Made by a program: the position numbers and the translations under genes. From Epiperipatus broadwayi (taxonomy: Eukaryota; Onychophora; Udeonychophora; Euonychophora; Peripatidae), in NCBI GenBank assembly GCA_028023455.1, contig JAQFVV010000036.1:3006452-3070451 (forward strand): DNA of 64,000 bases, in the 5' to 3' direction. Numbering within the stretch: the first letter of the stretch is position 1; the number at the start of each line of letters is the position of its first letter. Of this stretch, positions 24,700 through 37,699 are shown one piece after another. The notes beneath the pieces were generated by a model. That model did not search any database and was not told the origin of the DNA. It saw only the letters and a list, made by a program, of their open reading frames with translations.

Positions 24700-26890
24700 T
24701 TTTTACTTCCCATTTTTTAGAAATTGGTCCAAATCTGATTTTGACAATATAAAAATACTTGCTAATTTGGAAAGATATGATTTAAGAACCATGAGAAAGT
24801 CAATTGAAATATTAAAGAGATCTACTGATTCAAATAAAGCTGTCAAAGCACAATGTATTCCAGCTATGTGGAAACTTCTCATTTCATCTAATATTAACTT
24901 AAAATTAATAAGTGAAAAAACTGAGGGAAATAAACATTTTGATAAGCCTCATATTGTGAATGCTGGAACTACTTCAAGTTGAATCTCATTTCTCATCTCA
25001 CACTGAATCATGTTATTGTTTGAGATCTAATGTTTTTTCTTTCAAAAGTTAACCTTGATAATGGCTTTCACTAGTCAGTCAAAATATCGGATTGTAATGC
25101 AAAATAATATATGGTTTACTCCCAAAAATATTAATTTATCTACATCATACAACCATGGAAACATATATATAATACAAAAACTCTTGTCAGATAATAAAAA
25201 TTATTCTTCACGTATAAGGTGTGATAAACCAAGCCTTTTCCAAAGAGGAAGTTGAAAGAGGCTTGGTTTATTGTGAAGTCTAAAAATATTATCAATCAGC
25301 ATAACACTAGTGTTCCACCGAGCATGCCCTGGAATATTAACAATTCAGTTCAAATATGTTGCCATGCTTCTGGTACATGGTACCAAAAGCTCTTGGCAAA
25401 TAGTTTTTTATGATTAATATTTTTTTGAATTTTAGCTGCTCTGTTTATCACACTTTATATATGAAGAATAATATACACATAACATTATAACATGTTAAGA
25501 AGTAAAAAGTACATAAATATGGGATCTAATAGGATCTTATATAATAAACATTACTGTATGCTTTCACAGAGAACAATTCATATATTTATTAATTCACAGA
25601 ATTTCTAACTTTCCAAAGATTTTATTTATTTTGAAATCAACATATTTTGTTCAAACATTTATTTACTTTATAACTATATATAATCATTATCAGTTGAATA
25701 ACATTACTGGCCTTTAATTGGAGTAGTCCTTTCTTAATTATTTTAAACTTTACTAAGGTTTTGTGACATTAAATGAGGACTATCAGTCAATGAAATAGTA
25801 TTGGTATAATATATTTTACATGCGTTTAAATACGTGTTTGAAAATGCTATGTTAAATATTACCCTCCTGCAAACAAATCAATTTATCAGATGACCCAGAT
25901 CTTCAATTCCTCTTGAGGGTCTTCTTCATTATAAATTATTTATCCATCAAATTTTCTTATGACTTAACCTACAAGTATACAACTTCTATACAACCTGAAT
26001 GATCCGATCATTAACCATATTTTGAATAAATAAATATTATTAATATTTTTATTATGGTAAATATTATTATATTATTATTAATACATATACAAAATCCATA
26101 AATAGGCTAAGGCTATATAATTGTCTCTAATTTTATAAATACTTATTAATAACTTTGGTATATATCATCCAAAAAATGGTAAATCATTATTAAAGTTGTT
26201 CAAGAGTTGTACTCTTGTAGATTAAGTCATGTTTAATATAGTAACTGATTTTATAAAGATATTAAGCAACAACTAGTTTGTACTTGTTTATAAAAAATTT
26301 CAGTAGTATATAAAACATTTTATTTTATAACAAAATCTACATTTTAATTAATTTGCACATAAACATTGATATACATATAACTTCACTTAATATTTTGCAC
26401 ATGTACGTTAATACTATTATCCAACAAATATTTAAAAGATGTTTTCTTTCTTTTTTTTTTTCCCAAATCACTCTCAACATGCAAATTAAAGACATTGTCA
26501 ACAAATAAAGCTCTCAATAAGATTCACTCCTTTCTTATCAAAATTCATTTAACATATTTAAGTATAAATTAAACAAAATAAAAGAGATATAACACCCATG
26601 TTGACATTCTCTTTATATTTAACTCTTCTTTAAAAAAAGTTATTAAATTTTACATTATGAGAATATTAAATTTCATAAATAATGAATTATATATAATACG
26701 GATTTTTAACACCAAGTATAAAATACAAGTGTTTCACTATATATAAATACCAACAATATGATTTTATTAAAAAAAAAAAACATTAAAGTATTAAAATTTT
26801 AATTAACAAAAAGTTGATTAAACTCTACCTGGAAATTTTATATAAATATAAATATTTCTTTTTTTTTTATTAAAAAAAAAGTTTTTTAGT
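24700..26890. other. Non-coding DNA with two unrecognised short frames
   Basis: Frames at 24767-24982 (71 codons) and 25055-25255 (66 codons) have a more protein-like composition than average here. They lie on the same strand 70 bp apart in different frames and could be remnants of one mobile-element ORF, but I see no motif that names a family. The rest is AT-rich with no recognised feature. Confidence 0.3.
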
Positions 26891-26892
26891 TT

Positions 26893-26970
26893 AAAAGTAT
26901 GTGCTCATATACCCTATATATTACATATATAGACACAGGTATATAACAAGCCTGTGTGTTTCAATTATGA
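26893..26970 (+). repeat. Family A 3' fragment
   Basis: Only the last ~75 bp of the family A consensus: GTGCTCATATACCCTATATA, ACACAGGTATATAA and AAGCCTGTGTGTTTCA. Severely 5'-truncated, as is common for retroposed copies. Confidence 0.75.
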
Positions 26971-27099
26971 AATAAAGAAATGAAAAGATGAATTTCTTTG
27001 TTTCAGTGGGAAGTAGAAATAATTAATGGTAATTAATTTATTTCGTTTAAAATGACTAAATAATATTCTATGGACTTTTTTCTTAAAAACGATGGGTAG

Positions 27100-27560
27100 T
27101 AATAAATTTAAAAAGATTAAAAATTATAAATATCTTGGACAAATTATTTTTAAAAAAAACAACAAAGTAAAAATGAATAAAATTAATCATAAAATTAAAC
27201 TTGAATGAAATGCTTTGGGTAGAAAGAACATTCAAATAAAATATAACCAGAAGTCTAAGAAGATGGCTTATTTATAAATGCGTTTTACCAGCACATATTG
27301 TTGGCTTCAAAATGTAAGTTCTTAATAAAAACTTGAAATTGAAATATCTGGGTGAGACTAAAAAAAGGTTTAACTAAAGAACTACGATGAAGTAGAATTG
27401 GTGCATATGTAATTAGAAGAGATCATAACAGATATGGAATTAAATCGTAGGTAGGATTATGAGATGTGTTAAGAATTTCCATACAAGATCAATAGATGAA
27501 ATAAATTTAACCTCAGCGATATCAGAAGAAGTTTCTATGGGGGAAAAAATTATTGGAAAT
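27100..27560 (+). pseudogene. RTE-clade LINE reverse transcriptase remnant
   Basis: The + strand reads KNYKYLGQIIF, then KINHKIKLEWNALGRKNIQI, before a frame change and multiple stops. YKYLGQ followed by a basic helix with R/K-I-x-L-W-x-A-[FL]-G-[KR] is the conserved post-palm region of RTE-type endonuclease-reverse transcriptases. Downstream CGTTTTACCAGCACATATTG sits where the family has an N-x-C-[VI]-L-P block. The catalytic palm and endonuclease are absent, so this is a 5'-truncated or decayed copy. Related 3' ends occur at 38640-39035 and 47945-48105. Confidence 0.75.
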
Positions 27561-27763
27561 CCAAAAAAAGCATAACACCACTGCTTAAATAATGTTTAAA
27601 TTAGATGGCAAATATATATATAATAAAAATGTAAATCTTGTTTTAAAAAATGTGGTTTTGAGGATTATCCCGATTGAAAGTTAGCCTCTAAGTAAAAGAT
27701 AGAATAATCCTTTTTTTTTTTTTTTTTCAAAATATTAATTTTCATTATCAATAATGTCTTAAT

Positions 27764-27867
27764 GTTGTCAAACGTTGTTAGCCGAGAGGTCATCGCAGCC
27801 GCCTTGCAGGTTGCAGACGGTTGTGAGTTCGACTCCCGGTCGATGCTATAACATATGAAAAAATAAT
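27764..27867 (+). mobile_element. tRNA-derived SINE, type 1, with target-site duplication
   Basis: The A-box-like TAGCCGAGAGG and B-box-like AGTTCGACTCC (one mismatch to GGTTCGANTCC) have tRNA-like spacing and lie in a ~100-bp unit that ends CTATAACATATGAAAAAA. Flanking direct repeats AATAATGTCTTAAT (27750-27763) and AATAATGTCTGAAT (27868-27881) differ by one base and mark the insertion. The spacing between boxes suggests a class II tRNA with a long variable arm. It is a SINE and not a tRNA gene: the acceptor stem does not pair properly and a poly(A) tail follows. Confidence 0.9.
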
Positions 27868-27889
27868 AATAATGTCTGAATATATCCTA

Positions 27890-29760
27890 TTTGTTAATTG
27901 TTGATATTAGAAGTGTGTGGTTTTCTGCGCAGTTTAGTGTAGTGTTAGATTAAGAAATGTGGGGTTCTACGGTGCTCAAACATAAAACTATTCGAATATT
28001 TTTTATTGATGTATGTGGTGTATATATATGTAATGAGTAAATTTGACGAAATTATTCAAAAGAAATAATTTTTTACAGATCGTAATTATAAATTACACAC
28101 TCCTAAACGATCTGCGGATATGTTGTACATATAATTTCTTAAAGCAATGTGTATATTAAGCAAATATTCATCTTGAATAAAGTATAATATTACTAAAAAT
28201 AAAATTATTAAATCCTAATGAGCATATATTAATTCTGAGTTACGAAGAACTTTTCAGTTTTAAAAGATTTATTAAATAATATTTTTTTTAAAAAAGTAAG
28301 TAGTCAAGAGAAATTTAGTAACTGCTGTTCTGCAACAAATTTGTTTTACATTTAAAATTGCTTTTGCAACAATCAAATAATTTATTAATTAGAAATGTAA
28401 CTTTTATTATTGATAACAAAAGAACATAAATCCCTAGTTTGAAGCTCAAAAAATTAAACGTAATTACGTTAAATTCATTAGATGGCCCCACTTTGATAAA
28501 AATACATTTAAAAGCTATCGAGAGAAAAAAAAACACTTAATAGCAATAAATATGAAACAAAATAAATGTTTTACATAAATTATCGTAATTGCCACTTCAA
28601 TTTAAAAGTGTATTAAATTATTCTCAAATATGTGAAATTATTTTCAAAATAAATATAATATTACAGCTTTAATTTTTTCGAAACGGTCAATTATTTCTAT
28701 CGTGTAAATTATAAGATCGCGTTTCTTAATTAGCAATACCAAATGTGTAAACAATAAATCAAAAATAGCTAATAAATATTTTAACAAAAATACTGATGTA
28801 GTTTAAAATACTTTGTCAACATTTAATTTCATATTTTAAAATATATACCTAAAAATGAATGATTGTAAAAATAAAATAGCATTAAACATTCGGGTTTAAG
28901 ATTTAATTAAAATTTTGGCATAAATGTGAATTAATTTGCATAATCTAATATTTCAAGCATATATTACCATAGATAATTTCGGAGCTTATAATCCTTTCTA
29001 AATACTGCAGCAGTATGGTAACTTCTTTCACATTAATCTTTTCAATCAGACTCTTATGCTGTTTTCCAAAATAATTATTCTCTAAGATAATTGACTTTCA
29101 TAAGTGATAGACAATTCACTTTTAGAATATGCAATAAGCAACTATAAGTTAGTTCATTTAATAGATCTGGAAACCATAGTACCTAATACAATAGCTAAAA
29201 TATTCCAAAAGATCATTTAATCTGTAAAAGCTTTAAAGATAATGATTATTGTGGCATGCCCTAAACCTCTAACTCATGAGGTGCCTTCAGAAAGCAACCC
29301 ATGTTATTATAGGTCCTTGGACTTAGTTGCAGGGTTGAAATTTTACATAAGGATGTGTCCCAAATTTTGCATATAAAATAAAATAAAATTATGTGGATGA
29401 AATAACATCATAATAACAACTAATAGGTAATAATGACAATATGCCTTTTTTTTCTGTAATACCATTGTGTCTTTTACTTCTTGTATTCATGTTTATAATA
29501 AGATATAAAGTCTAAACATATTGCTTTGTCCATGCTACAATGTTACTTTTTGCAATGGCAATTCAACAGAAAACCAAACTTAAAGTTTAATTATCAATAT
29601 GCAGCAATATTTTGACTAGTACGCAAAAACTATTTAAGAACAACTCTGTCCAAATTTATTTAAATACAATAAGCTCATAATACAACTACTATACTTATGC
29701 TTACAGCAATTTCTTTTATTAAAGCATTCTTAAAAAGTAATTCAGATCAAGAAGAACTAA
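27890..29760. other. AT-rich non-coding DNA
   Basis: No supportable gene; a 73-codon minus-strand frame at 28315-28536 is unrecognised. Confidence 0.55.
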
Positions 29761-29776
29761 ACTCAATATTAAATCT

Positions 29777-29987
29777 CAAAACAGGCAAAACTCACTATAC
29801 GTATTGCCACACACAGCAAGTTAGAGTAATCAATGGATGCCAGAAGGCTTGTGAATAAAATCCCTATCTAATGCCTACTCATCCAATATCCCCAGACTAG
29901 TTTCCGTCTTGTGGCCTTCATCAGATCTTAGGATCTAATGCAGCCCTTCAGCATAAGAGGTGGTGGTCATGTGATGTTTATTGGCTT
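29777..29987 (-). mobile_element. Family B element with 12-bp target-site duplication
   Basis: Direct repeats AATATTAAATCT at 29765-29776 and 29988-29999 flank a 211-bp unit. In the minus-strand sense it starts AAGCCAATAAACATCACATG, passes GGGGATATTGGATGAGTAGG and CATCCATTGATTACTCT, and ends GAGTTTTGCCTGTTTT. I choose that sense arbitrarily; no A or B box, ORF or poly(A) is evident. The family is repeated at 30578-31026, 43375-43890 and 61965-62900. Not recognised as a named element. Confidence 0.8.
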
Positions 29988-30577
29988 AATATTAAATCTT
30001 CAGAGATAGGTGTCTCTGGGTTAAGGAATTTCTTATAATGAATTGGAATCTAACCTATCTTTTTACTTTAATATTTCCTAAAGAAGTTTCAATGACTGAT
30101 TCAGCAGCACATAATATCCATAAAATTATTGGTGTTCTATTTATACCCATTGTATTCAATTGATATTTTGGGAATTAAAGTTTATTTTCATATATACAAA
30201 AACATAACTTTTTGTACTCTGCTTTACTGAATATTTTTTTCTTTAATATTTTAGTAAGTAATTAATAATCAATAAAGCAAGTCATATATAAAATTAGGGA
30301 GTGTACCAATAGCTCAAACAAGCTCTTATTTAATAAGTGCAGTAAGAGAAAATATTTAAAATCTCTATCTAGAATATTCCTATCCCAGACCAATTGTTTT
30401 CAGGCTTATGATTGTACAAATAATTTATTTCTTTTAAAGAATTAAAGATCATTGAAATTTTGTTTGAATAACAAAAGATTTTGAATAATAGATTTTGAGA
30501 CTGATGATATTTTACCTATAGGTAATTAAAATATAATAAGTAAGAGCAATAAATAATTAACTTAGCATGTAAATGAA

Positions 30578-31026
30578 CATCACATGATCACTATCTCTTA
30601 TACTAGCACATAATTGTTATTAAACAAGGCAAAACTCTTCATACAGTAGTGCCACCCTGTGCCAACCAGAGTAATCAATGGATGCCAAAAGGCTTGTGCA
30701 TAAATTCCCTATCTAGTGCCTACTCATCCAATATCCCCAGACTAGTTTCTGGCTTGTGGCCTTCATCAGTGTTTTCAATTTCATTCTCATAGTTTTGTAG
30801 TTAAGTAGAGATAAAAAGTGTCTGCTGGAGGGTTGCATTAGATCCTAAGATCTAGATGCAGTGCTCTCAGATCCAAGGCTCCTCACTGATGAAGGCCACA
30901 AGCCAGAAACTAGCCTGGGGATATTGGATGAGTAGGCACTAGATAGGGATTTTATGCACAAGCTTTCTGGCATCCACTGATTACTCTGGTTGGCACAGGG
31001 TGGCACTACTGTATGGAGAGTTTTGT
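30578..31026. mobile_element. Family B foldback element with 12-bp target-site duplication
   Basis: CATGTAAATGAA occurs at 30566-30577 and again at 31027-31038, framing the unit exactly. Inside, 30630-30768 and 30875-31025 are inverted copies about 140 bp long; for example GGCAAAACTCTTCATACAGT pairs with ACTGTATGGAGAGTTTTGTC. The ~105-bp spacer contains GATCCTAAGATCTAGATGCA, also a family B segment. The layout is one complete family B copy plus an inverted partial copy, inserted as one unit. Confidence 0.9.
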
Positions 31027-31039
31027 CATGTAAATGAAG

Positions 31040-31925
31040 GTTTCAAACTTTAACAAATTATTTAAAAAGCCAATTTTAAAATAAGTTTCTTCACATTTTA
31101 ATTTCTTATTTTAAAAAAAAGTATATTTTCTTAATTAATATAGCATCGCAAAAATATTTATAAAATGATAAATCTTTATATCTTTATGGTAAACAAAAAA
31201 TCAGCAATTTAAAATATTCCAGAGAAAAATGCCCTCTCCAGTTATCATATTAGTAATTTTCTCTAATTTGGAATTATTTACAAAAAAAGAAATCTTCAGA
31301 GCTACCTTTACTAATCAAAAGATCTATACATCACTAAATATATACTGCTCATACTAAAATTCCTATAAGACGGTAAATTAATTACATTATGTACAAAAGG
31401 TGTAATTATGATTTTGAATCCTAATTAAATAAAAACTTTTACTTAAATATATATTAGAATGTAAAGATTACGAATAAAATTGAAAAATTATTTTAAAAGT
31501 ATATGGCATTTATTTTATTATTTAATAAATCCACATGTATTTGAAGCAAAATATGATTAGTACATTTTATGTATTTTATTTCTTTATTCTGAAAAACAAA
31601 TTGTTCAAGGCAACATCTCATCAATTGACATAAAAATTCCAAAAAAATCTCATGATTCAATGTTTAAAACAGTAAATACATCATTACAAAAAAATATTTT
31701 GTTATTGATAAAATTTCAAAAAGAATATGTAAATAAAGAGATTCAATTGGTTGATCGAAATGTGATTTTGCAATACCACAATCCAATCAGTGCATAATTA
31801 ATTATAGTAATCCAATTACAATAAATGTTATAAAAATATTTCTGCAAAGAATTGTGATGATAAATAGTCAAAATAAGAGTCATAGATCACATGACCCAAT
31901 TCTCTTAAGCTTGTAAGTTATAATC
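31040..31925. other. AT-rich non-coding DNA
   Basis: Nothing recognised. Confidence 0.6.
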
Positions 31926-31928
31926 AAT

Positions 31929-32137
31929 GAAGATTGCCAATTTCTCAACAAGCTTTGTGATAAATGCTTAGCCAGATCCAGCATTTAAAATATCTCTGTC
32001 AAGTACCCCCTACCAAACCTCTGACCATGGTTTCATGCTTTGACACTCCTCAGAGACATTCTAGGATAGAGATGTTTTAAATGCTGGCTCTGGCTAAGCA
32101 TTTATCACAAAGCTTGTTGAGGAATTGGCAATCTTAA
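31929..32137. repeat. Family C foldback
   Basis: Left arm 31930-31998 and right arm 32067-32136 are near-perfect inverted copies: AAGATTGCCAATTTCTCAAC pairs with a right-arm end of GTTGAGGAATTGGCAATCTT, and both contain TTTGTGATAAATGCTTAGCC in inverted sense. The ~68-bp spacer holds the family C segment with GACCATGGTTTCATGC. The left arm plus spacer equals the inverted 11.4-kb copy; the right arm duplicates its terminal ~70 bp. Confidence 0.9.
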
Positions 32138-32149
32138 TTGTGATGAGTT

Positions 32150-35100
32150 TCACAATTTCCTTTTTTAAAAGTTATAGTGACATCAGTTTATTTCTGTATT
32201 TTACTAAAGATGAGTGTTAGACACATTTGTTTCAATACAACTTAAAAATTTCTAATATCAATTCAATGAACTGAGTAACCATAGCAACAGATATTGGGAA
32301 AATACAAAGAAAAAAACCTTAAACAAAAATCTAATATTCTTAATGTGTACTGCTCTGTTTACAATAGTTCCCATCCTGAATACAGGTTTTTCTTTATAAA
32401 CAATAAACATATCTCTTTTATTTATAATTAATGGACCATTCTTACCTTTTAAACTTGCAATTGAAGACTATAGAAAATATTATGCCAATAACTTTACTGA
32501 GGAAATCAATCAGGTTTCCTCAGTTGAATTAAATTTATATAAATCTGCCAATGCCAGACATTATTATTGTTGTTATACAATATAGTATATTTTGCTTAAA
32601 ATGTAAAAATCATTCATTAATTATAAATAAAACCATATTGCAAGAATAGAAAAAAAGAAAAAAATAAATAAAAATGGTATAGCTATAATTGAATTTTATT
32701 ATCTGTTTCAAATTTTGACATTTTCTATTGTTACACCTGGTGGAAGTATTTGAAAATGTTCAATCTTTCACTATTATTTAAAATTTTTATTTTATACAAA
32801 AATTCAATAAACTGAATTTGATTTCTTTCTAATTTAATTTTATAAACAAATAATACTAAAAAAAACATATTTGAAATAAGCTCATATTTAAAAAGTGAGT
32901 TGTAAATAAATCAAAAGATGTAATTTTTATCAACAATGGAAATATAAACTTTCAGAAAATGAATTAATTCTTTTTTATTTTAAATTTTTTTTTAATGTAA
33001 AAATTTGAATATCGATTTGTGATAAATCTACCAAATTTTTCTTTAAAATATATTTGCTTTATAATTATTAAAATATTTGAAAAAATTCTACCTCTAATTC
33101 TATTTTGACAGATGATGACATTATGTAATGAATTTCATATAATGTGTGGGCAAGCTTTTGCCATAATTTTTATTGTTAATACTACAGTCATGTTTATTAA
33201 CTTTTATTTATAAAATAATCAAATGAATAAATTTAAATTGAATATGTGCATTCTCTTTGTTTAGTGCCTAAAAATACCAAGCAAAAAAACATTTTTTTAT
33301 TCCAAAAACTTTTGAGTGAAAATACTATCACAAGGAAGGAATGCTTTTAAAAGAAATTTTTTCCTTCAAAAACAATAGATTATAGACAAATGATATTTAT
33401 CAGTTGTTCATAAAATACTTCTTTTCACATTTTTTGCAATTAAAAAATCAATAACAGTAGTATAGCAAAATCTATGTTATAAAAAAACCTAAACTAATAT
33501 CAATTACAATAATGGTAAAACAGGTATCAAAAGCAGTAGAACTATCATGTTTTTTCTGAAAAAAACACCCAATGATTGTCAATGAAGATAAAAGACATTT
33601 TGGTAAAATTAAAATATGTTTAATGCTACTAAAATATATTAATTTATAAAATATTACTCTCATTCAACTACTAAGGTTTTTGCATAGGTTACATTCCCTC
33701 TTAAATATATAGCAATAATATATAACATTTATTCACATACTTCATATAATTAAATTACTTTATTAAATTTTACAATTCAACTGATTCTTTCAATTATATA
33801 ATAGTCTTCCACAAATATTTTCTTTCTTTCTTCTGCAACCTAATAACAAAAAAGTTCTGAGAAAAACTGTTGTATAGTTAAAATTGTACACTGAATTGGA
33901 GAATTTAATAAAATTACTGCATTGTTTTAAAAGTGAAAAAGTGTTAAATATTATTTTGCTATTTTTAATAAAATTAATATAATAATTTCTAATGTAATAA
34001 GAAATGATTGATCATCATTTATATATTTCCTGAATGGTATTGTTTTGCTAAAAAATATAGCACTTATAAATGATATTTGTGTAACATATGCACAATACGA
34101 CAAAATGTGTCATTGAATACCTGTGAACGTTGGACAATTAATGAGACCTGAGAAAAACAATTGGCAAAGATTTTTTAATATTTCTTCTATTTCTTTAAAA
34201 TATGAAATGTACTATTAATAACAAATAAGATTCTGTTTTGATGCAGTTATAGAGTAATGAGGTCTGGATTTCAAAGCTCATGGATGACAACTCCAGATGT
34301 CACTCCTGGTATCTGAACTTCCCATTAGCTCTTGAGAAATAAATTATTCAATTATTATATTATTTAAAGGCTAAAATAAATGAGATTGATATTCAGCTGT
34401 ACAAAATAATTTAGATCTATTTGGACTTAATTAAAATTAGAATTACATCTGAAGATAAACAAAATGTAATAATTTTAAATCTAATAAAAATGTTCAATGA
34501 TCATTTGTGTATTTACTGTACAATTGTAAGTGAGAATAACTGATGTTAAACATATAAATATATTAAACAGCCATTAGAAAATATCTCTCATTACCTTCAA
34601 ATTAGTAGCACAACTAATCTATATTGCTGAGGATTTTTTCTTTCTCACTCTTATCATACTGGCCTAATTGCTTGTTGATAAGGAGGTCATAAGACATTTA
34701 AAAACTAGGGGTAGCAGAGTTAAGCCCACTGATATGGTATTCGTAAATCCTGAATGTATTTCTCTACCACTGTATTAAACCTTGAATGACATAAGACTTT
34801 TTAAGAAATACATTTTTAAAATGCCTTAATTTTATCTTAAATTTTTGTAATTATTACAAAAATAAAACTTTAACATAGTTTGATTTAATAGCTTTCAAAT
34901 CATTAATGATGACATATTTTGGTCATTATATTAATGCTATGATCATTGCATCTTTTCTTCATTATTTTGCTGCTATCTATAAAGTTAGATTCCTGTATAT
35001 ATTTTTACCACAGAAATTGTTTCAAAATTATTAGTTTAAAAAAAATGAAGATGTTAGCATTATAGGGATCTTTAGAAAATTAGAATATATACTTTGTATA

Positions 35101-35860
35101 TGACAGAAGTTAGATTTGCCTCATATTGGTCTCTACAGAAGTTATAGTTTCTAATTGGTGGGATTGCTTGACCTGAAGACAAATTAGTGAATATTTCATT
35201 TTGAAAAGAAAAAATGTAATTTTCTGTAATTGTTTTATATATTTAAAATTATTTATGCAATATTTTTGTAAAATACTTATTTTAAATCAAAAACCTATAT
35301 CCATACAATTACACTTTATTTGAAAATATTTATTTTTATGGAGACATATCATAAAATGTAGCAGAAGCATTTCTTATTGGATAAGAAAAATGCCATTTAT
35401 CAACCCTAGAAAAGAAATTTCTCTTAAAATTTTAATATTTAATAAATTTAATTACTAATTGTGAGATATATTCTTTAACAATGTCTAATAAAAAATTTTT
35501 TAGAATTTCAGAAATAGAATTCAAATAAATATTTTGTTGTACTAGCTTTTTGAAGTGACATCATAACAAAAAGTGCCATTGTTATAATAAAAAAACTCCA
35601 TTTAGTAATTTATTGTCTATTTTACAAAGCTCAAATATTAATTTTAGAATGCCTATCATTTGATATCTTACATTTGCAATAAATAATGTTAACGATTATC
35701 AATATATGATATGGAAAAAGTTTTTAATGGTAAAAATAAAATGTTGGAAATATGGATGAAGTTTTCATTATGGTCTTTCAAATAAGAAAGGAATTGGATT
35801 CTCGAAGGACAAAGTTGTTTTTTGTTCTATAAATACAATTACACAATCTATTTTTATAGA
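32150..35860. other. AT-rich non-coding DNA
   Basis: 3.7 kb with no gene or repeat that I can support. A 63-codon minus-strand frame at 33472-33663 is unrecognised. A patch near 34240-34335 is slightly GC-richer but shows no motif. Confidence 0.55.
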
Positions 35861-35861
35861 T

Positions 35862-35980
35862 TTGGTTTTTCTTTTCATATGTCATAGCATCAGTCGGGAC
35901 GCAAACCCACAACCATCTGCAACCAACTGCTTGCTTGCAAGGTGGCTGCGATGACCTCCCGGCTAACAACGCTTGACTAG
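35862..35980 (-). mobile_element. tRNA-derived SINE, type 1
   Basis: On the minus strand it reads GTCAAGCGTTGTTAGCCGGG, AGGTCATCGCAGCC, CCTTGCAAGCAAGCAG, GTTGTGGGTTTGCGTCCCG, then GATGCTATGACATATGAAAA. A-box-like TAGCCGGGAGG matches the 27.8-kb copy; the B-box region is degenerate (GGTTTGCGTCC). A short AT-rich sequence TTTTTATA flanks both sides but is too simple to count as a target duplication. A 63-codon ORF overlapping it is an artefact of the SINE. Confidence 0.85.
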
Positions 35981-36040
35981 AATTGTTTTTTATATGATGT
36001 TCCTGTAAAATAAAATATTTTTAAGCATTAATATTGTCTT

Positions 36041-36124
36041 ATTTTTTTCATATATCAAATCGTTGAATGGGAAGTGAATCCGGGCCAGCTGCTTGGAAGA
36101 CAGCTATGCTAACCGCTAGGCCAC
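36041..36124 (-). mobile_element. tRNA-Gly-derived SINE, type 2
   Basis: The minus strand reads GGCCTAGCGGTTAGCATAGC, TGTCTTCCAAGCAGC, CCGGATTCACTTCCC, ending TTTGATATATGAAAAAAAT. It is the same element as 38467-38566 with about ten changes, and the anticodon-loop CTTCCAA (anticodon UCC) is kept. Confidence 0.85.
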
Positions 36125-36129
36125 ATTTA

Positions 36130-37515
36130 TTAATAACTAAATTTGCAAATAAATAATATATGTGAAATTATTATTAATGTCAAAATGCATTATATTTGTT
36201 TTCCTTTTCTAGTTTATTAATAAGGAACTTTATAGCAAAAAATGTACTAATAATTGTAATTTTTTGTACAATTAATAAAGTTAATTAAAAAATTACAAAA
36301 AAAAATTAAATAATAAAGTTTACTTTAAAACAACAATGCCATAAAAGTAATATCTATATTTATCATCATAATAAATAATCCCAAGTTCGTAAAATAAGTC
36401 TGTCCCTTAAATTCAAATGTGGCAATAAAATGCATCTTCAGAAAAAGCTATAAGACACATGTATCACAAACTAAATAAATTATATGGCTTGTGTAGTGAG
36501 TGCATTTTGCCATATCCAATTGTAAAAATCTGTGCTGAATAAGTTTAAAGACAATGCCCATCTCATAATTACTTTATGTCACGTGCTGCATTCATAATTG
36601 CATTTGCAAATTTGTTCTTTAAGTCAAGAAACAATTGCTTTTCTTTTTAAATGTATCAAAACAGATATATGTTGTCCATTGGCATAAATAAGAATATAAA
36701 AATCAATAAATCATAAAGACAAAACAGAAAGTTGGTATAATGAAAGAGTAATGCAATGTGCCTAAGAAAACAATTAATTTTAGTTGAAAAACAAATAAAA
36801 GTCAATATTTTATAATCATTTTTTATTGTCACTTTATTTCAATTCCAAGCCGTTAATTAATCTTGGGACTCCAGGTTAGAGCGTAGTTGCCTTTCCCTCT
36901 TTATGTTGGCGGTGATATACACACAGAGAAAAATATACATAATCATTATTATAATTCTTAAAAAAGAATAATCTTGCTAAAAACATTCAAATACAAAAAA
37001 CTAAAATAATCAATAAACTAAACATTCGGTTTTGAGACACCCATTTCCTATCAAAGTTTTTATTTTTTTAGTTTACTTTTTTAAGACAAGTTTATCCACA
37101 CCTCTTTTTCTTTTATTATATTAAACAATTATAAAAACTTCCAACATACCATATTGTTATCAAAAAATAAATTGGATTCAGAGAAATGATAAAGCTTTAC
37201 AAGTAGGTAGGCCAGTCTGAGTCATATGTCTTTGGTAAAGAACATGAGTGATGGTTGTTAATGACATCACCACTTATTTCCCAACATTTTCTATTTCTTT
37301 AAGCACATTAATGACAAGACATTCATCAACTTTGACAATTTTTTAAAGTCCAAACAAAATAATGATAATAAAAAAAAAAAAATTACTTTTCAAAATCATC
37401 ATTTTATCATCAGAAATATAAAAGTGAAGATAAAGCAGTTAAAAAAAATCCATATCAAAATTATAAAAAGTAAATAATGCCAAAATGTTAAGGAATATAA
37501 TTACAATCATTATAA
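36130..37515. other. AT-rich non-coding DNA
   Basis: Nothing recognised. Confidence 0.6.
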
Positions 37516-37519
37516 ATAA

Positions 37520-37695
37520 AGGGGATTTGAACACAGACTTTCAAACACCCTTCAACTATCCTCCACGCTATCTTATACCGCTGATACACATGACCACACA
37601 TACATAGAAAAAAGAAATAATCAGCAATATTCGTATTTCGATTGAGATAGTGTGGATAGTTGAAGGGTGCTTGAAAGTCTGTGTTCAAATCCCCT
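37520..37695. repeat. Family A terminal foldback
   Basis: Left arm 37520-37573 (AGGGGATTTGAACACAGACT...) is the inverted copy of right arm 37644-37695 (...AGTCTGTGTTCAAATCCCCT), about 50 bp with four or so mismatches, around a ~70-bp spacer. The arms are the family A segment that carries the B-box-like GTTCAAATCCC. A 66-codon minus-strand ORF over this stretch is a by-product. Confidence 0.85.
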
Positions 37696-37699
37696 AATA

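Noticed and set aside
35778-35969. 63-codon minus-strand ORF
   Set aside because: It overlaps a SINE read in its own sense strand; the frame is not kept in other copies.
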